A stretch of 60,886 nucleotides of DNA from Lysobacterales bacterium (GCA_014238945.1 JABAAB010000122.1:1-60886); one strand, 5' to 3'. Numbered from the stretch's first letter, positions 44,785 through 53,456 are shown. Program-made: numbers and translations. The notes: a model not told the origin generated them from the letters alone.

Positions 44785-45804
44785 ATGGACATTGTCTCTT
44801 TTGGACGTACCGGCCTGAAGGTCAGCAAACTGTGTTTCGGCACCATGACCATCGGTTCCAGTGCGTGGAGACCCTGGGCCCTGGATGAGGCGGATGCCCG
44901 CCCGATCCTGAAACAGGCGCTTGACCTGGGCTTCACATTCTTCGACATGGCGAACTGGTACTCCATTGGTGAATGTGAACGGGTCGTGGCCTCGGTATTG
45001 ACCTCCATGGTTCCACGCGATCAACTGGTACTGACCACCAAGGCCAAGTACCCCATGAGTGACGATCCAAATGACCAGGGCTTGTCCCGTAAGCACCTGC
45101 TGTCGGCTATTGACGCCAGCCTGGGTCGAATGGGTACCGATTATGTTGACATTTTCATGGTGCACGCCTGGGACCCGGACACACCAATCGAAGAAACCAT
45201 GGAGACGCTGCACGACATTGTCAAATCGGGCAAGACCCGCTACCTGGGTGCCTCGACGATGTTCGCCTGGCAGTTCGCGCAGATGAACCACGTGGCCCGG
45301 GAGAATGGCTTGACACCCTTTGTGAATATGCAATGCCAGTACAATCTGCTTTATCGGGAAAACGAGCGGGAGCTGATACCCTACTGCCAGGATCAGGGAA
45401 TCGCGGTGACCTGCTTCAGTCCGTTGGCCAGGGGCTGGCTGGCCGATAGCAGCGATACGAGGTCCCAGACCGATATTTACATAGAAAAAAACTTCGGTGA
45501 TGCACTGGATTGTGAAATCTGTGACCTCGTCAGGGCCATTGCAACAACACATGGCACGACCATGGCCGAGGTGGCCCTGGCGTGGGTGTTCTCAAAAGAA
45601 CATATCTGCAATCCTATAGTCGGTGCCGGCACCGTGAGTCAACTGGACGGGAATATCAAGGCACTGGATCTCGAACTCAGCCCTGATGAGATTAGGTCAC
45701 TTGATGGGATGTACCGGCCACGCGATGTGATCAATGACCATGTCAGCAACCCGATGCCCCGCCATATGGGTGGTGTTTTGAATAATCATCAACTGGACTC
45801 CTAA
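44785..45804 (+). CDS. Aldo-keto reductase (copy 2)
   Basis: 339 residues, a tandem duplicate of copy 1 with long identical stretches (for example around STMFAWQFAQMNHV). Tetrad residues are conserved (FFDMANWYS, TTKAKY, MVHAWD). GAGG lies just before the ATG. The C-terminal NDHVSNPMPRHMGG element is shared with the other copies. It is followed by a PhyH dioxygenase gene after 26 bases. Confidence 0.9.
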   Translation: MDIVSFGRTGLKVSKLCFGTMTIGSSAWRPWALDEADARPILKQALDLGFTFFDMANWYSIGECERVVASVLTSMVPRDQLVLTTKAKYPMSDDPNDQGLSRKHLLSAIDASLGRMGTDYVDIFMVHAWDPDTPIEETMETLHDIVKSGKTRYLGASTMFAWQFAQMNHVARENGLTPFVNMQCQYNLLYRENERELIPYCQDQGIAVTCFSPLARGWLADSSDTRSQTDIYIEKNFGDALDCEICDLVRAIATTHGTTMAEVALAWVFSKEHICNPIVGAGTVSQLDGNIKALDLELSPDEIRSLDGMYRPRDVINDHVSNPMPRHMGGVLNNHQLDS

Positions 45805-45830
45805 CCAGGGACAGATGAGCGTACGCAGCC

Positions 45831-46688
45831 ATGGCACTTCAATATTTTGACCCGATGACATCTCCGCATGATGTTGCTGCGGCCACATTGAAAGACGGCG
45901 CTGCCATCGTGACCGGCCTGGCACCGGCCAGTCTCGCGGAGACCGTCTCGGCTGAACTGCGTGAAAACCTGGATCAGTTTGGCTACAGGAGCAAACGCAA
46001 ATTCTCCGGTCATCTGACCAATCGCTGCCATACCGTGCTGGAAGAGTCCCCAGCCAGTGTTGGTCTCATCGCCCATGACATGGTTATGGGTGTCGCCGAT
46101 GCCGTATTGTTACCACACTGTGAAAGTTACCGGATCGGCAGTATCACCGCCATTGAAATCGGCCCTGGCCAGCCAGTACAAGACCTCCATCGCGATGATT
46201 GTATCTACCCACTGAGTATTCCAGGTCTCGAGACCCTGGTCAGTTGTATGTGGTCGCTTTCGGATTTCACCGTGAAAAACGGTGCAACCCGCGTGGTTCC
46301 CGGTAGTCACCGCCACATAAGCATGGGTGAGCCTGTTGATCTGTCCGAATGTGAGCAGGCAGTCATGCCCAAGGGCTCTGCCCTGTTCTACCTGGGCTCA
46401 ACGATGCATGGTGCAGGCGAAAACCGATGCAAAGAGGCACGTATGGGGCTTATCAATACCTACTCCCTGGGCTGGCTTCGGCAGGAGACCAATCAATACC
46501 TGAGTATTCCTCTGCAACGTGCGCAGACCTACGACGAGCGTATGCGCCGTCTGCTTGGATACACGACCCATGACAGGCTGGGAGATCGTCTTGGCAAGTA
46601 CTATGGCTCCAGTACCTCGTTCATAGACAAGGATGACTACGCAAGACATTACCGGTCCAATCCGCCCGGGTCACAGGGGGAGGATTAA
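45831..46688 (+). CDS. Phytanoyl-CoA dioxygenase (PhyH) family protein
   Basis: 285 residues. The 2-His-1-carboxylate facial triad is visible as H120 and D122 in DLHRDD and H193 in [10 protein letters not shown]; the nearby Arg would hold 2-oxoglutarate. [11 protein letters not shown] is the usual family turn. An Fe(II)/2-oxoglutarate dioxygenase that hydroxylates a small substrate; EctD and phytanoyl-CoA hydroxylase are known members, but neither specificity is evident here. It is placed between aldo-keto reductase copies 2 and 3, which supports a hydroxylation/oxidoreduction sequence. Confidence 0.88.
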   Translation: MALQYFDPMTSPHDVAAATLKDGAAIVTGLAPASLAETVSAELRENLDQFGYRSKRKFSGHLTNRCHTVLEESPASVGLIAHDMVMGVADAVLLPHCESYRIGSITAIEIGPGQPVQDLHRDDCIYPLSIPGLETLVSCMWSLSDFTVKNGATRVVPGSHRHISMGEPVDLSECEQAVMPKGSALFYLGSTMHGAGENRCKEARMGLINTYSLGWLRQETNQYLSIPLQRAQTYDERMRRLLGYTTHDRLGDRLGKYYGSSTSFIDKDDYARHYRSNPPGSQGED

Positions 46689-46691
46689 AGC

Positions 46692-47702
46692 ATGAAGATC
46701 GTTTCGTTTGGACGGACCGGGCTTAAAGTCAGCAAACTGTGTTTCGGTACAATGACCATTGGATCCAGCGCCTGGAAGCCCTGGGTTCTTGATGAAGCCG
46801 ATGCGCGACCCTTACTGGAACGCTGCCTCGACCTCGGCATCACATTTTTCGATACCGCGAACTGGTATTCAAGCGGTGAAAGTGAGCGGGTCGTGGCCTC
46901 GGTATTGAAGTCCATGGTTCCCCGTGATCAGCTGGTTCTGGCTACCAAGGCCTATTACCCGATGAGTGACGACCCCAATGACCGTGGTCTGTCCAGAAAG
47001 CACCTGCTGGCCTCCGTCGATGCCAGCCTGCGCCGGATGGGTACTGACTATATCGACCTGTTGGTGATTCATGCCTTTGATCCCGGCACTCCCATCGAAG
47101 AGACCATGGAAACGCTGAATGACATCGTCAGATCCGGCAAGGTCCGTTACCTCGGTGCCTCGACGATGTTTGCCTGGCAGTTTGAACAAATGAATCATGT
47201 GGCAAAGCTCAATGGCTGGACACAGTTTGTGAATATGCAGTGTCAGTACAATCTGCTCTATCGTGAGGAGGAACGCGAGATGATCCCTTATTGCATGGAC
47301 CGGGGCATTGCCGTTACCGCGTTCAGCCCGCTGGCCAGGGGCTGGTTGTCGGGCAGCAAGAAAGTTCGCTCACAGACCGATGCTTCTTTTGCCCTGTTCC
47401 ATGGTGATGCACTGGATCTTGAAATCATCGCCCGTGTCAAACACATCGCCACGCAACGTCACACCAGCATGGCCGAGATCGCATTGGCCTGGCTTTATTC
47501 CAGGGAGACCGTTTGCTGCCCCATCATCGGTGCCAGCTCCGTCAGCCAACTGGAAAAAAATATCGCCACGATAAATATTGAACTCACAACGGATGAGATC
47601 GAATCACTCGATCGGTTATACAAGCCACGTGATGTCATTAACGACCATGTCCCCAAGCCCATGCCACGCTATCTGGAGAGAAACCAAATTGAAACAGGAT
47701 GA
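46692..47702 (+). CDS. Aldo-keto reductase (copy 3)
   Basis: 336 residues. Tetrad motifs FFDTANWYS, ATKAYY and VIHAFD are intact. It is somewhat more diverged than copies 1 and 2 (for example LLVIHAFD in place of IFMVHAWD). The start is four bases after the dioxygenase stop. Its 3' end overlaps the next cupin gene by 14 bases. Confidence 0.9.
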   Translation: MKIVSFGRTGLKVSKLCFGTMTIGSSAWKPWVLDEADARPLLERCLDLGITFFDTANWYSSGESERVVASVLKSMVPRDQLVLATKAYYPMSDDPNDRGLSRKHLLASVDASLRRMGTDYIDLLVIHAFDPGTPIEETMETLNDIVRSGKVRYLGASTMFAWQFEQMNHVAKLNGWTQFVNMQCQYNLLYREEEREMIPYCMDRGIAVTAFSPLARGWLSGSKKVRSQTDASFALFHGDALDLEIIARVKHIATQRHTSMAEIALAWLYSRETVCCPIIGASSVSQLEKNIATINIELTTDEIESLDRLYKPRDVINDHVPKPMPRYLERNQIETG

Positions 47703-48285
47703 AATCAACCGCACAAGCTCGGACCTGGTCAGCGCGGTCCGGAATATATTTGAAGCCGAAGCAGCCAGGGATCCTGTCAAGGCGCCGCAACTGAAACAAG
47801 CATTGGATCTGATGCTGGAACTGCGACCCGATCCTCAACAGCCCGAAGCGCGCCAGGTACCCGGATGTCGGCACTTTTCCCGCACGCTTGACCTGGGTGT
47901 AGCCGGTCCGGCGGCCGCCGTTGCACGAGCCTTGCGAGATCTCGAACCCACGCTCGCCTGGGCCCAGAACCCACGTTACAACGTGGACAACAAGGGGGCC
48001 GATTTCATGGACAATTACGGCTGGAGCGGTCTGGGTCTGACCGGCAGCCCTGCCATGTCTTTTGGAGTCCTGTTGCTGGGCCCGGAAGTCACCTATCCCC
48101 TGACCAGCTACGAGTCAGAAGGTATTTTCCTCGTGATCGGCGGATCACCGGAATGGATCAGCGGCGACCAGCCCTGGAGGGAGGTCAAGGCCGGTGATGT
48201 CATTTGCCGGCCCTACGGCGGCGCGGAAGGTAAACGTCCCGGGAAGGAACCCTTACTGGCCCTTTACGCCTGGATGTACCGGTAA
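47689..48285 (+). CDS. DMSP-lyase-like cupin lacking the metal ligands
   Basis: 198 residues from a TTG at 47689, with GGAG ten bases upstream; it overlaps the preceding stop by 14 bases. The C-terminal half has the DddL/DddQ-type cupin shape (FGVLLLGPEVTYPL, GIFLVIGGSPEW, VKAGDVICRP). Aligned with the gene at 48448, the zinc/iron ligands H143, E147, Y149 and H182 are replaced by Y141, G145, F147 and E180. A conventional DMSP-lyase reaction is therefore unlikely. It may be a regulator, a structural partner, or an enzyme with another mechanism. The intact frame argues against simple decay. Confidence 0.75.
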   Translation: MKQDEINRTSSDLVSAVRNIFEAEAARDPVKAPQLKQALDLMLELRPDPQQPEARQVPGCRHFSRTLDLGVAGPAAAVARALRDLEPTLAWAQNPRYNVDNKGADFMDNYGWSGLGLTGSPAMSFGVLLLGPEVTYPLTSYESEGIFLVIGGSPEWISGDQPWREVKAGDVICRPYGGAEGKRPGKEPLLALYAWMYR

Positions 48286-48447
48286 GTTGCCGTTACCAGG
48301 ACCATGACTTCCGGGGATCCTTTACTACATGCGTCACTTGAAACTTAAGAGCCGTTAGATGAACACCAGCCACAGGATGTTGTACACGGTGGGTGGTGTC
48401 GTTTCCAGCAGAGACATTCATTGTGATATTCTGGGTTCGCGTCGACT

Positions 48448-49128
48448 GTGCAAGAACTTATGAGCCCGCTGATTTACGCATTCAATGAAATTTTTTCCGC
48501 TGCCGCTGAATCCAGTGGTGCGGTACAAAAAACAGCAAAATTTGTACTGGAAAATGTTGGCTGGAACAGCTCCCTGATGAAGCCCAAACCAACGGGCCAC
48601 CCCGTTGTAGAGGCCTGTCTGCCGACGGCATGCGCGAATACAGACTCGAATGGAAGCGGTTGCCGGGCACTGGCAAGCGCGCTAATGGAAACTCATAAAC
48701 TTCTCGCCTGGCGTGCAACCATAAGACCCCCGGATGAGGGGCCGGATGTCGTGGCCTTTGTGCAAAATTACGCGGTAACTACCATTTTTGGTCCAGGAGC
48801 AGTTTTGCAATCGGACAAGGTTTTAGCCGGATTCACCTTGCAGGCACCCGATACCTATTATCCGCCGCATGCCCATCACGCTGAGGAATCCTACTGGGTC
48901 GTTGGTGGCAATGGCGATTGGAGGGTCGGTTCCAATCCCTGGTACGCAGTGCAGTCGGGAGATACCATCTACCACAAGCCAGATGTACCTCATGCCATGC
49001 AAACCAACCAACTACCCATGCTGTCGGTATGGTTGTGGACCAGCGACCTGGATTCCAAAGTGATCATTGTCCGGGGCCCACCTTTCACATCAATTGCCGG
49101 CTCAATCGGGGTTGAGCAGAACAACTGA
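48448..49128 (+). CDS. DMSP-lyase-like cupin with intact metal site
   Basis: 226 residues from GTG 48448, or 222 from ATG 48460. The cupin core reads YYPPHAHHAEESYW and later GDTIYHKPDVPHAM. H143, E147, Y149 and H182 reproduce the His-x3-Glu-x-Tyr ... His ligand set of DddQ, and Y137/Y138 lie near the catalytic tyrosine position. DddQ/DddL cleave dimethylsulfoniopropionate to DMS and acrylate. Family and metal site are well supported; the substrate is inferred, as this branch has other members of unknown role. Its 3' end overlaps the convergent ABC ATPase gene by 27 bases. Confidence 0.78.
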   Translation: MQELMSPLIYAFNEIFSAAAESSGAVQKTAKFVLENVGWNSSLMKPKPTGHPVVEACLPTACANTDSNGSGCRALASALMETHKLLAWRATIRPPDEGPDVVAFVQNYAVTTIFGPGAVLQSDKVLAGFTLQAPDTYYPPHAHHAEESYWVVGGNGDWRVGSNPWYAVQSGDTIYHKPDVPHAMQTNQLPMLSVWLWTSDLDSKVIIVRGPPFTSIAGSIGVEQNN

Positions 49129-50202
49129 TTTATTGGAAAAGCTCAACCAAACCGTTTGGTCGGATTCAAACTGGGCAGAAGAGTAGCTGTCTGAATTTTG
49201 TACAGCCACGGCCACCGCCTGTTCCCGACCCGCAAGAAAGATATGAAAGTGGCTGCGGTCACCAAGATAGGCCGCCGGGCCCATCCGGCCTTCTATGATA
49301 TTGGCACCCTGCCCGGGTGCTTCAAAATGCAGCATTAGTTTTTCAGGTCGAATTGCAACCACGACTTCTGAACCGGGTGGGCGTTTCTCACCTTCTGTGA
49401 CAGATTCAACGACACCGAGAGGACCCGCATCAATGACTTCGATACCATTCGCGGACTTCTGCATTTTGCCCTCAAAGAAATTCATGGTACCTATAAAATC
49501 GGCAACGAAACGTGAACTGGGCCGCTCGTAAAGACCGTTGGATGATGCCACCTGGAGCACGCGTCCTTTTGACATGACCGCAACCCGATCTGACATGGTG
49601 AGTGCCTCCTCCTGGTCATGGGTGACAAAAAAGAAAGTAATACCCACCGATTGCTGCAAGGCGCGCAGTTCAAGCTGCATCTGTTCACGTAACTTCTTGT
49701 CGAGTGCACCCAGGGGTTCGTCGAGCAGCAGCACTTTGGGTCGTTTGATCAACGCACGGGCCAGCGCAATTCGCTGGCGCTCACCACCGGAAAGTTCCGT
49801 GGAACTCCTCGAGGCATAGCCCGGTAATTTGATCAGATCCAGCATTTCCTCAACACTGGCCTTGATCTCATCTTTAGAAAGCCCCGACTTGCGTAGCCCA
49901 AAGGCAATATTTCCACCAACATCCAGGTGCGGGAAGATGGCATAGTTCTGAAAAACCATGTTCACCGGTCTGCGGTACGCGGGGATTGCCGACATGGGCT
50001 GACCATCGATGTAGATCTCACCTTCAGTGGGGGTTTCCAGTCCGGCAAGAATACGCAGCAATGTCGTTTTGCCGCAGCCTGAAGGACCCAACAGCGAATA
50101 GAATTCGCCACGTTGGATTTCCATATCCACTTCTTCAACAGCTGTAACCGACCCAAATTTCTTGGAGACACCACAAATCGAAATGATACCCTGTTCGTTC
50201 AT
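49102..50202 (-). CDS. PotA-like ABC transporter ATPase
   Basis: 366 residues from ATG 50202, with GGAGG ten bases upstream; the open frame extends to 50355 but adds non-homologous sequence. Walker A GPSGCGKTT, signature LSGGERQRIALARAL, Walker B VLLLDEPLGALD and a C-terminal TOBE domain with VVVAIRPEKL mark the spermidine/putrescine-type ATPase. No permease or binding protein is adjacent; the fused permease at 36337 and the binding protein at 39981 are the likely partners. The promoter gap with the MBL gene carries two operator-like palindromes. Confidence 0.9.
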   Translation of the reverse strand: MNEQGIISICGVSKKFGSVTAVEEVDMEIQRGEFYSLLGPSGCGKTTLLRILAGLETPTEGEIYIDGQPMSAIPAYRRPVNMVFQNYAIFPHLDVGGNIAFGLRKSGLSKDEIKASVEEMLDLIKLPGYASRSSTELSGGERQRIALARALIKRPKVLLLDEPLGALDKKLREQMQLELRALQQSVGITFFFVTHDQEEALTMSDRVAVMSKGRVLQVASSNGLYERPSSRFVADFIGTMNFFEGKMQKSANGIEVIDAGPLGVVESVTEGEKRPPGSEVVVAIRPEKLMLHFEAPGQGANIIEGRMGPAAYLGDRSHFHIFLAGREQAVAVAVQNSDSYSSAQFESDQTVWLSFSNKSVVLLNPD

Positions 50203-50536
50203 GCTCACATGCCCTCCGGGCCATGCATTAAAGTGATCATAGTCATTAACTTGTCCACCCTGGTGAATTAAGCAAAATCGTCTTATTGGGATGGGCAGCG
50301 TAGCGGCTGACCCAACGGGGCAATTCCGTTGGAATGGTGACACAATTGAATTCACAAGGCGAACCCGGCCTTCCGGTCATAGTGCGATGAATGGAAAGGG
50401 CTTTACCTGATGGAATACTCAAATTTCTTCAATTCCAGGGCATAAGGCCAGCCACACCGCAAGCTTATTCTCAAGGTGTTGACGCCACTGGTTCCACATG
50501 ACTCTGGTCATAACAATATTTTCATTGCTTAAATAC

Positions 50537-50547
50537 TATACATTATA
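50537..50547. promoter_or_regulatory. Operator-like motif TATACATTATA
   Basis: Exact copy of the core at 19371-19381 and 50679-50689. The flanking CAC on the right makes its reverse complement GTGTATAATGTATAG, like the GTGTA start of the other sites. Confidence 0.5.
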
Positions 50548-50678
50548 CACTACTACCTAATTTAGAATCGCTAAGTGGAGATCAAGATCTGACGAATACT
50601 CTGACATTATCAGGGAATTAGCTGATTACAGCACCATTTTATCCAATTTGTAGAGAAATTAAAATTCTACGAAAATTT

Positions 50679-50689
50679 TATACATTATA
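50679..50689. promoter_or_regulatory. Operator-like motif TATACATTATA
   Basis: Second exact copy in this intergenic region, 142 bases from the first centre to centre. That is nearly the same separation as between the weak and strong sites before the sox operon (about 144). Confidence 0.5.
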
Positions 50690-50815
50690 GACCATTGATA
50701 ACAATTGAATTGAATTAAGATCAATTTCAAGCCTATAATTGGGCAAGATTTCGGCGAACTGCCACGTGCCCTCCGACAATGGCAGTCACAGGCATCATCA
50801 CCTACATCAATCGTG

Positions 50816-50841
50816 GGGGTGCTGCCGTGCAGCGACACCCC
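50816..50841 (+). repeat. GC-rich hairpin in the MBL gene leader
   Basis: GGGGTGCTGC and GCAGC-GA-CACCCC pair around a CGT loop, with a small bulge. It ends 33 bases before the ATG. No T-run follows, so termination is unlikely unless combined with another factor. I could not match it to a known riboswitch. Confidence 0.5.
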
Positions 50842-50874
50842 GGCAAAACGTCATCTTACGGAAGGAAATAAAGC

Positions 50875-51729
50875 ATGAGCGTGCTTCAATTGGGAGATAT
50901 TGCGATTCAGCGTATCGTCGAGCACGTGATTCCTGTCTATCATCCGTCCGACTTTTTCAAAGAGGCAACTGACGAAGCGGTTAAGCCTTATCGGCAGTGG
51001 CTCGAGCCCAAGGCACTGTGTCCGCAAAGCGGGCTGATGATCATGCCTGTTCTGTCCTACCTGGTAAGAACCCGGCATCACTGTATTCTCATTGATACCT
51101 GTGTTGGTTGCCAAAAATCGTACGCGGAACCAACTGAATGGCACCAGCGCAGCAACAAAGTCTGGTTGAATAACCTCCTGACAGCAGGCGCCCGACCCGA
51201 AGACATTGATTATGTCTTTTGTACACACCTGCACTCGGATCACTGTGGCTGGAATACACAGATGGTAGATGGGCGCTGGGTACCGACATTTCCGAATGCA
51301 AAGTACGTGTTCGCTCGTGAAGAATACCTGGCGATGGAAGCGGAAAACCATCCGATATTCACCGACAACGTACTGCCGGTCATGGAAGCAAGGCAAGCGG
51401 TACTGGTTGATCTGGATTATGCGCTCGATGACCAAATCTGGCTTGAGTCGACACCCGGCCACTCGGCGGGACACGTCGCGGTTCATCTCAGGTCCGGGCT
51501 GAATCATGCGGTTATGTGCGGTGACCTGATCCACACACCGCTGCAACTGGCAGAGCCCGGCTGGACGCCCACCTTCGAATTCGATATGGAAGCATCGACC
51601 AGAACACGTAAGAAATTCCTTTACACACACTGCAACACCGACACACTGATACTCACAGCGCACTTCCCGCTGCCTTCAATAGGTCACATCGTTCCACGCG
51701 GCAATGGCTACGACTTTGGGTATATCTAA
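50875..51729 (+). CDS. MBL-fold metallo-hydrolase (lactonase-like)
   Basis: 284 residues. The zinc motif is HLHSDH at 118-123. Further ligands are in TPGHSAGH near 198, CGDLIH near 216 and the C-terminal TAHFP. The family includes AHL lactonases and other esterases; the size and the GWNT after the HxHxDH motif fit that group. A purine-rich GGAAGGAAA precedes the ATG. It ends one base before the truncated ALDH gene. It may hydrolyse a lactone or ester intermediate. Confidence 0.9.
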   Translation: MSVLQLGDIAIQRIVEHVIPVYHPSDFFKEATDEAVKPYRQWLEPKALCPQSGLMIMPVLSYLVRTRHHCILIDTCVGCQKSYAEPTEWHQRSNKVWLNNLLTAGARPEDIDYVFCTHLHSDHCGWNTQMVDGRWVPTFPNAKYVFAREEYLAMEAENHPIFTDNVLPVMEARQAVLVDLDYALDDQIWLESTPGHSAGHVAVHLRSGLNHAVMCGDLIHTPLQLAEPGWTPTFEFDMEASTRTRKKFLYTHCNTDTLILTAHFPLPSIGHIVPRGNGYDFGYI

Positions 51730-51730
51730 C

Positions 51731-52172
51731 ATGATTGACGTGTACGACCCCGGTAATGATGAATTGATTGGAAGTGTTGCAAGCGCCAGTTTTGAGGATG
51801 TGGAACGGGTCTTGGCCACGGCCAGCAAGGCCGTTGATACCGCCCGCAACATGCCAACCCATCTGCGTATCAGCGTATTGCGCCAGGTGTCCGGGCAACT
51901 TGAGCAACGTCATGCTGAGTTTGCAGAGCTCATTGCCAGGGAGGGTATCAGGACCATCCGCGAGGCCCGCAAAGAGGTGACATGCTGTATCGAAACCATC
52001 CGGATCAGCGCCGAGGAGGCACGTCGATTGGGCGGGGAAACCATCGCTTTTGACCAGATGCCCGGTTCCGAAAACCGCTTTGGCTACTTCAAACGTCTGC
52101 CCATTGGAGTGGTACTCGCCATTACGCCGTACAACGACCCGTTGAACCTGGTGGCCCACAAGATCGGGCCGG
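51731..52172 (+). pseudogene. Aldehyde dehydrogenase, N-terminal fragment only
   Basis: About 147 codons match the NAD-dependent aldehyde dehydrogenase N-terminus: IDVYDPGNDELIGSV, then IREARKEV, and the cofactor-domain segment PIGVVLAITPYNDPLNLVAHKIGPA. Just after HKIGPA the similarity stops and homoserine-dehydrogenase sequence begins in another frame. The catalytic Cys and Glu are missing. The fragment reads on to a stop at 52223-52225. It starts two bases after the MBL stop, so it was once the second gene of that operon. Confidence 0.85.
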
Positions 52173-52548
52173 CGATGTGGATGGCCACGATGCCACCGCC
52201 AAGGTCGTTATGCTGGCCAACCTGATGATGGGTCAAAGCATGACGATGGCGGATGTCAGTTGTACTGGTATCAGTGGGGTCACCCGAGCCCAGATCCAGG
52301 CCGCCAAGGCTGAAAATCAACGCTGGAAACTGATTGGAACCCTGGAAAATGTCGATGGCCGGGTTCAGGGTTCAGTCAAACCGGTCCAGGTGGACACCAC
52401 GCACCCTCTGTATGGAATTGGTGGCGCCACCAATGCCGTCACTTACAGTACCGACCTGCTGGGTGATATTACACTGATCGGTCCAGGCGCCGGCAGAATG
52501 GAAACCGGTTACGCAATTATTGGCGATATTCTGTCGTTTAACGGGTAA
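52172..52548 (+). pseudogene. Homoserine-dehydrogenase-like, C-terminal fragment
   Basis: From about 52172 the frame encodes DVDGHDATAKVVMLAN, the segment that follows the catalytic domain start in homoserine dehydrogenase-like proteins, and ends with ITLIGPGAGRMETGYAIIGDIL, the family C-terminal motif. The NAD domain and the first half of the catalytic domain are absent. It is joined to the ALDH fragment out of frame; one event deleting about 1.6 kb explains both. An assembly misjoin is the alternative. Confidence 0.8.
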
Positions 52549-52583
52549 GGCTGAGTTCCAGCCAGGCAAGGCGTGGGTCTGGA

Positions 52584-53456
52584 TCAGATCAAGCCGAGTT
52601 CCGACATGGCCTCGTGAATTGCGGATTTTGTACCATCGGACAGCGGTACGATGGGTAACCGGCAAAACTCTTCACAAAGACCCAGCAGTGAGACGGCGTA
52701 CTTGACACCCGCAGGACTGGGTTCGGTGAACAGGGCCATATGGAGCGGCATCAGACGTTCCTGTATCCGTGCCGCTTCGGCAAAGTCACCATCCCCGCAG
52801 GCAGCCTGCATCTTTGAGCACATTGCCGGCGCGACATTGGCCGTCACCGAAATACAGCCGTTTCCACCGGCGGCATTGTAAGAGACCGCAGTACCGTCTT
52901 CACCGGAGAGAAAAGCAAAATCCTTATCGATCTGCAATCCTTCCAGGATCGGCCGGGTGAGGTCACCGGTAGCGTCCTTGACTCCAACAACCCGGGGCAA
53001 CGCCGCGATACGGGCCATGGTCTCGGGCAGGATATCCACGATGACCCGGGGTGGAATGTTGTAAATGATAATCGGTATGCTGCTGGCTGCATGGACTGCT
53101 TCAAAGTGTCTGAAAAGACCTTCCTGTGACGGACGGTTGTAATAGCCTGCAACGTGCAGCGCGGCGTCGGCTCCCACGGTCTGAGCACGGTCGTTGTTTT
53201 CTATCGCTGAACGGGTATCGTTTGAGCCCGCACCCGCCACAACCGGTATCCTGCCGGCGGTCTCTTCTACCACTATTTCGGTCACCCGGGTATGCTCTTT
53301 CACATTCAGGGTGGCCGACTCACCGGTGGTTCCCATGGGTACAATGCCATCCGTGCCCTGACCGATGTGCCATCGCACCATTTTACGTATGGCAACCTCA
53401 TCGATTTCCTGATTGCGGAACGGTGTGACCAACGCCACCAGCGATCCTCTTATCAT
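52584..53456 (-). CDS. Dihydrodipicolinate synthase-family aldolase/lyase
   Basis: 290 residues. The Schiff-base lysine is K160 in GVKDATG and the proton-relay tyrosine Y132 in YNIPPR. GTTGES near residue 42 is the carboxylate-binding motif. All DapA hallmarks are present, but the context (MBL, ALDH and homoserine-dehydrogenase remnants, no lysine genes) allows a catabolic member of the class, such as a hydroxyproline or aldonic-acid type enzyme. It is convergent with the broken genes at 51731-52548. Confidence 0.9.
   Translation of the reverse strand: MIRGSLVALVTPFRNQEIDEVAIRKMVRWHIGQGTDGIVPMGTTGESATLNVKEHTRVTEIVVEETAGRIPVVAGAGSNDTRSAIENNDRAQTVGADAALHVAGYYNRPSQEGLFRHFEAVHAASSIPIIIYNIPPRVIVDILPETMARIAALPRVVGVKDATGDLTRPILEGLQIDKDFAFLSGEDGTAVSYNAAGGNGCISVTANVAPAMCSKMQAACGDGDFAEAARIQERLMPLHMALFTEPSPAGVKYAVSLLGLCEEFCRLPIVPLSDGTKSAIHEAMSELGLI

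Larger units (their letters stand above)
50203..50874. promoter_or_regulatory. Long AT-rich divergent regulatory region (ABC ATPase / MBL gene)
   Basis: 672 bases with no credible gene, strongly AT-rich between about 50500 and 50720. It holds two exact copies of TATACATTATA, at 50537 and 50679, 142 bases apart, and a GC-rich hairpin at 50816-50841 in the leader of the MBL gene. It should hold promoters for both flanking genes. Confidence 0.5.

Noticed and set aside
48360-48400. Another copy of the palindromic operator before the cupin gene (TTGTACACGG)
   Set aside because: Only a TGTACA hexamer is present; the rest does not fit the consensus of the other sites.
50739-50972. Small plus-strand frame before the MBL gene
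   Set aside because: It runs into the MBL gene in another frame, has no ribosome binding site and covers the leader hairpin.
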